DNA from: Ctenosaura bakeri
Lineage: Eukaryota; Chordata; Lepidosauria; Squamata; Iguanidae
DNA: 64,000 nt
NCBI GenBank assembly: GCA_948474755.1
Contig: CAOLHI010002157.1
Location: 1-64,000 of the forward strand
Reading direction: 5' to 3'
Below the pieces are notes generated by a model. It was not told the DNA's origin. It saw only the letters and a program-made list of their open reading frames with translations, and made no database searches. Position 1 is the first letter of the stretch, and each line of letters opens with the position of its first letter. Made by a program: the position numbers and the translations under genes. Shown piece after piece: positions 58,531-64,000 of the stretch.

Positions 58531-59249
58531 TCATGCTCTGCATTTATGCCCACAAAACTCTCCTATCCCCACAAAATTCCCTTACTGTATTTGTACTGAA
58601 TTAGTGTTGAGGTAAAAATAAGGTAGAATGTGCTTCTGTAAGTCCACAAAAATTCTTGTTTGTATACACAGCCAGGGAAATATATAGAATCAATGCTGAT
58701 GGGAGATGGTGGGGAAAGCATTCAAGATTTTTAAGCTAGATAGAGAAGCTTCAAAGGGCATGTTCCATGAATTTCCTCTTATAGAACAGGACATTCCTAA
58801 TTAATTTTCTGTTAAGGAACAAAGCATTGGTCTGACATATTGAGATTTTTCAAATCAGGATCTTTTCTATTCTTGTTACAAATGTTTATGCAAAAAAATT
58901 TTTTCTTCCTACTATGTCTCATAATACCATAAGTTTACTATTATATAAAGCTACACATAAATATAGGGAGAAATGTGGTTTATGGAATTTTAATTCCCTG
59001 ACTCTTCTTTCTAATTTTATTCCATACACTGAAAAAGGCCATGATACTGAAGCACCTTGCAACTGCTGCAGGCATTGCCCTAAGTAAATAAATGATTGCA
59101 TTCATTTGTTAACTTCCATAAGTTCTAGAAGTTCCATTGCTACATAATACTAGAAGGAACTTTATTTTATTATTGCTCCTTGATTCTGAACTTGATTTGA
59201 TTGTCTTGCCAATTGAATAACTTTGTGGTTAAAATTTCTTTCCACATTT
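58531..59249. other. Gene-free stretch
   Basis: No recognisable feature. Confidence 0.5.
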
Positions 59250-59500
59250 CATGAATTCCAGTTCGTGTTCCTGCCATTAAAAGGAAGTAATCCAGGTTGT
59301 CTCAAGGACCATATCTCTTTATATGAACCTGTCTGTGTCTTGAGATGTTCTCTGAAGGTCCTTCACATTGTCCAACCAGCCTCACAGGTACATCTGGTGG
59401 TAGCACGGGAGAGGGACTTCTCGACTGATCTCAGGCTCTGAAACTCCTTCCTAGAGAGGTTTGTGTGGTATTATTTTGTAGGCGGGTGTAGACCTTTGTG
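59250..59500 (+). pseudogene. L2 ORF2 C-terminal remnant
   Basis: In one frame: GCLKDHISLYEPVCVLRCSL, then QPASQVHLVVARERDFSTDL. This corresponds to the end of L2 ORF2, just downstream of the segment kept at 56740. The conserved LWNSF follows but its tryptophan codon is TGA (about 59440), so the copy is dead. Confidence 0.7.
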
Positions 59501-62486
59501 TTTCAGCAGGGCTGACTGCTGAGGGAAAAGGAGGTTTTTATGTGCATGAATCTTTGGATTTTAAATCACAATTCAGTGGAGGATCATTGCTGAAACAGAT
59601 TGACTCCAGATTAGTCTGAGAAGAAGCCAGTTACTTTCAGAAGTGCCAGTGGGGTCTCATTCAAATCTGAGGTTCTGTGCACATCCCTAATACACATATA
59701 TCACTCATGCTCATATCAATCAAAGACTACCCATTATTTGGTCTCCTGTCTCAAAAGCAAGGTATGATGTGTTAACTTTAAGGCAACTGAAGTGTGAGAT
59801 GATTGGAACACTAAAGTCTGTGGTATCTCTGTTACAATGCACAAGGGCACATTCATACCTTTGTTTAATAACATTCAGTTGAGCTGCTGTTCTTTTTTTA
59901 AAAAAAACTTTGGTCCTTTTGAATATGCTGAATATCTGCTGTGACACTCATGTGCACTTCAGAAATATTGATGTAGCAGTGAGGAAGATGCTACCGGAGC
60001 AAACTCAAAAACTGTATGACTAAGGAACCATTGAAATGACTGAGCTAACAGGAAATGATATTATTGTGACCAGGGTGAGTAAGAGGCAAGATATGTTATA
60101 CATATCATGGAAATCATAACACATGGACGTGGGATTGTGTGGGATTTGCAGGACTATTTAAAATAGCTTTATCTTTCACCACCCCTCTTGGGTTCCACCC
60201 AGGAGGTGCTCTGTTACTCCCAGGCCAAGATCCTGTTGGAGTGCTGGTGGAGCATACCTGTCTGGCTATGTAATCCTGTGAGGCTTCTTTTCTGTTGTCT
60301 ACACAATGGCAGTTTGGTGGAATCAGAGCACTGAGTGGTGCTTTGAAGCTAAGGTTGAACAGTGTGTGTGTGTCATTGCACAAGGAGGTATCTGGACATC
60401 TCTTTCCTCAATGGCTGAAAAAATACATATATTTACGTAACAGAAGGTTATGCCAGTGTATGCACCACCATATTTCCAATCTCACTGCAGATTGCATTGG
60501 AACCAAGTAGAAATTTCTTGCTTATTAAACTGTTTGGCTGCAATTTGCAGCATCCTTCCTGCTCCTGCTCCTCCACCACTGCTACCACCATCACTCTACA
60601 CTGTAAATTACTTGGTGGGGGTATGTAAGCATTAAAAAAAAAGATCACAAGCCAGTCACTGTGGCAGGACTGTGTGAGAAAAGTGACACCACAGGCAAAA
60701 AACAAGGTGAACCTTCAAAGGCACTTTAAAAGTAACTAGGGATTCTAGAGACTAACTTTTCAGGGTATTGGTATCTAGAGTTTGTGGTACAGGAGAACAA
60801 TAGTCTGGATTTCAAGTAAAGTTACTTTTCTGTTGCTAATGGATTTGAAAATTTAATTATCTGCCTTTCACTGTCCTTTGAACCTGGTCCCCACATGGCC
60901 AAGAAGGGAAGTAGCCTCTGCCTGCATTGAGATCCCTCTTGACAATCTTAACTGACAACAGAGATAACATCTGAGACAAAATGTAGGCCAGTGACTCTAA
61001 AATTGTTACTTTTCTTCTCCTGTATGAAGATGCCAGTGAACCTTAAAACTTTTGCGTGATATATTTTGTGCATTTTAGTTGACCAAATAAAGGTGTCACT
61101 TTTTTGTGGATTTTGGATTTTACTGCATGGCCAACACAACTATGCCTGAAGGTTTTGTGGTACAGATCTCCTTTGGGGCCAGCTTGACTTAATGACCCAG
61201 TATGGTGGGACTTGTGCATGGGGCATGGCCCAAAAACCCTCCTTTGACTCTGTACTCTTCCTGATTTTAGACTGTTTCATGGGACAAATACGCGAATGAT
61301 AGTTTTAAAAAGTTACTGTATTGATCTATTTCAATCTTTGCCCATCTGTTTGTTTGTATACTGCCTCACATTCAGTCACTAAGCAGGCAATGCATTAGAC
61401 TTCCAGCTTAGGCCATTGCTGATTTTTAAGAACCTTGTCAGTCTCCAGATTATCCAGTGATTCGCATCTCATTGTTTCACGTCTCACTCTTGGGTGTGGT
61501 GCAATTGTTATTCAGAGGGGCCATGTTTCTGATTCTGTGGGTCCCATATAGGCTTTGCAACCACTAGCCACTGATGCCCTAAAAATAATTCTGGTAAGGA
61601 CATCTTCTGAGAGCTGGGATGAGAGTTATAGACCCATAGGCACTATCTGACCATCTGTACTCAGTTTGCTCCAACTCCTCTCACGTATCTATTATAAATG
61701 GACGCTCCTAATGCTTGCTCAGTAAAGCTTGCAGTCATACAGAAATCTTTTTGGATGAGCTCACTAGTACAATGAGCAACTTTCTTCACCAGTGTGTGCA
61801 GTAAATTTTCATTAATTTATATGCACTGATTTCCCACTGAGGTGTAACTTAATCTTATTAATTTCTCAAGGAGGTTTTGCTTCCAATAAGGACAATGCAG
61901 AATACACATCTTTCTCTGAGACAAGAAGAAGCCATGGAGGTAGAAATGGGTAAGATTGGTGTGTGCAAGATAGAATTATGTATTTTACGTTAAGGTATAT
62001 ATAACCTTCTTCCTCACCCCCACCCCTAGAACTTAGAACCCGAAAGAAGTATGCCTGGGCACATATCAGGGCAAAAGAATGTTAAAATGTATACTTTTCA
62101 TTCAAATATAGAAACAATTAGAACATTGGGTTGAGACCATGCACCACAGAGAAATATGCTAGAGGTTCCATATGTAGTACTATGCTATGTCTCCCCTCTC
62201 ATCTCCTCCCCAACCACACCTTTTAGCTGCAAGAGCCCTCCAATCCAAAGAACCTTGAGGCCTCAACAAATGGGGACATAGGCAGATGATTCTTTGATGC
62301 CTCCTGGTCGCAACTGGTCATTGTATGGTCATAGAGGAGGAGTTCCTGCAGCCACGAAGTTTAGGGGAGATTTTGGTGATTGCTTGAAACCAGTAGAGAA
62401 TTCGGATCTCTGCAGTGACAAAAGAGTAACTTAGAAGGTGCAAGATGGATTTGTGCCATTGAAGTCACTGACAGGATGCCAGCTAT
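59501..62486. other. Gene-free stretch
   Basis: No exon, RNA gene or mobile element recognised in 3 kb. Confidence 0.45.
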
Positions 62487-62508
62487 TTGTGTGTGTGTGT
62501 GTGTGTGT
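62487..62508. repeat. (TG)n microsatellite
   Basis: About 11 TG units. Confidence 0.95.
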
Positions 62509-62829
62509 AATTTATTGTACCTATACTTCAACTTTCCCTCAAATAATGGCACTGAAGAGTGGCTACCACTGCTAAAATCATTGAGGTTTATGAGGTCCAT
62601 ATTAGCTGTTGTGCTGAACACAAACAATGAGCTATAAGAGTTACTTTTTTGGACTACAGTGGAAAATTCAAGGTTTTATGATCTAAAAAGGTATTTCCCC
62701 CCCAAAGCTCTGCATGTGACACAGCAGGCTAAATAAATTCTGCAAATCATTTTGTGGCAGCAATTCCAAGTAGCAGTGAACACAAAATGTTTATTGAGAA
62801 CCTAGTGAGCAAGCTACCATACACATTAT

Positions 62830-63007
62830 GGACATTTCTGCACTAGCCTGTTATAGTGCTATGATTCCGCTTTCAACATCCTATGAAATCTTGGGGTTTG
62901 CAGTTTAGGGAGGGGCTGGCCGGTCCCTCTCTAAACTGCAAACCCCAGGTCCATAGGATTTTGAAAGTGAAATCATAGTTCTATAACAGGCTAGTGCGGA
63001 AATTGCC
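62830..63007. mobile_element. Family A palindromic MITE, short spacer (A15), TSD TAT
   Basis: GGACATTTCTGCACTAGCC to CTAGTGCGGAAATTGCC, with arms pairing to a very short centre (GGGGCTGGCCGGTCCCTC). TAT flanks both ends (62827-62829 and 63008-63010). The central spacer of other copies is missing. Confidence 0.85.
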
Positions 63008-63125
63008 TATGTTTTGCTTGGTGGGAGCTGTGTTGTGCAGAAGTATGTTACATGTTGATCCTAGACAATCAAGAATATGTTTCCCAAATGCTGGGTGCCC
63101 ACTAACAGAAAAGCCATATGTCTCT

Positions 63126-63145
63126 TTGTTTGTTTGTTTGTTTGC
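63126..63145. repeat. (TTTG)n microsatellite
   Basis: About five TTTG units. Confidence 0.85.
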
Positions 63146-63394
63146 ATACTTAGCTCACAACTTCTGAGGACCAACTGCCAAATCCTTCTTCTTCTGCATC
63201 TCCATTGAAAAAATGACCAAGGAAGAATTGCACTGGTTAACATATGCAACTTTGAGGAAAGTCTGACACTTTGGAGACTATCCATTCTTCCCCAGAAGTA
63301 TAATTTCAGAATATATCTTAGACCTAAACTGATGACTGCAGCCAAGAAGCAGTGGCAGTGATGATGGTAGTAATAATTCTTAATTAGCATTTCT

Positions 63395-63478
63395 GGTAAA
63401 GTGCACTGGAGTCCATGAAAGCTTATGGCAGAAATTTCTACTTCTACGTCTCAAAGATGCTACTGTATTCCTTTATAG
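63395..63478 (-). repeat. Dispersed repeat fragment related to 13262-13395
   Basis: GGAGTCCATGAAAGCTTATG is the reverse complement of the CATAAGCTTTCATAGAC motif. TCTCAAAGATGCTACTGTAT corresponds to the complement of the preceding part. Confidence 0.45.
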
Positions 63479-64000
63479 CATTTTAATTAGTTATAATTAG
63501 CATTTTTTTCCTCCAGCCTAGGAGTCTGCTCCCTTTCCTCTAGTTATTAGAGTGATATAATTCTGTTTCTAAATGGTCTTACAGAACTCCATGAAATCCA
63601 GCTTCATGCAGCCACCACCCCATGACTTTTAAGGAAGTGAACAGGATGCCCTAACTTTTTCATATTCCATTCTTATTTCATTAGTAACCAAAGCAATGGA
63701 TGTGTTCTCTTTTTACCAATAATTGACTTAAAACCAGCCCAATGGCAACATTAGATTTAAGCTGTCTATTTCCCAGATCTTCAAATATGGTAAGTCTTGT
63801 CTTGTTAGTCTTGTCTTGCTGCTATTTGCCTTAAGTTCTTAGTTCCGTAGACAGAAAATCTTCTCATTCTTAGATGGCAGAATCTTGAGTCTTTTTAGGT
63901 TTGGATTAAGATGACAGATGATACCTAGATGTTGAAACTTGACACTTGTGGGTTTAAGGGCAAATTTTACCCTTTCCAGCCCTTGCCCAATCTGTGGCTC

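Noticed and set aside
60114..60383. 89-codon - strand frame
   Set aside because: Proline- and serine-containing but without recognisable domain or credible splice sites.

Overview
This is vertebrate nuclear DNA, almost certainly from a squamate reptile. The tRNA-derived SINE ending in (ACA)n, a 5S-rRNA-derived SINE, CR1 and L2 LINE fragments and GGGCC-ended palindromic MITEs all point to lizards, perhaps an iguanian. The window is intergenic or intronic. No complete gene is visible. All the long open frames are chance frames or lie inside repeats, and there is no operon, tRNA or rRNA gene. The only coding candidate I would defend is one 145-bp exon-like block on the + strand (49712-49856) with good splice signals and in-frame coding potential. 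I do not recognise the protein.

Layout. 1-11.9 kb is AT-rich, repeat-poor DNA with microsatellites and one LINE tail. From 12.8 to 25.2 kb the sequence is dense in mobile elements: tRNA-SINEs, a 5S-derived SINE, a CR1 fragment, palindromic MITEs of a family I call A, GC-rich MITEs of a family I call B, and a 687-bp hAT-like element. 25.2-35.6 kb holds scattered SINE and LINE pieces, a first copy of an unusual palindromic repeat with a TTCTGCACAGAAA array (family C), one B element and an antisense L2-like LINE. 35.6-37.2 kb contains a solo LTR that carries a later SINE insertion, a hAT MITE with a perfect 8-bp target duplication and half an A element. 37.2-38.3 kb and 46.3-46.8 kb are AT-rich and repeat-free and are my best candidates for conserved regulatory DNA. 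39-48 kb has more A elements, LINE tails and a second solo LTR with clean boundaries. 48.5-55.5 kb holds family C copies 2 and 3, B elements next to or inside them, the candidate exon, and a B-A-A chain. 56.7-63 kb has L2 reverse transcriptase C-terminal remnants, a CR1 fragment and a last A element.

The most informative result is insertion history. Families A and B (15 and 6 copies) both begin with GGCC and appear to duplicate 3 bp of target. For three B copies the broken SINE lets the empty site be reconstructed. One SINE at 23.3-24.3 kb was hit by an A and a B element only seven bases apart. This suggests one transposase source, probably PIF/Harbinger-like, mobilised both families, but no transposase gene is in the window.
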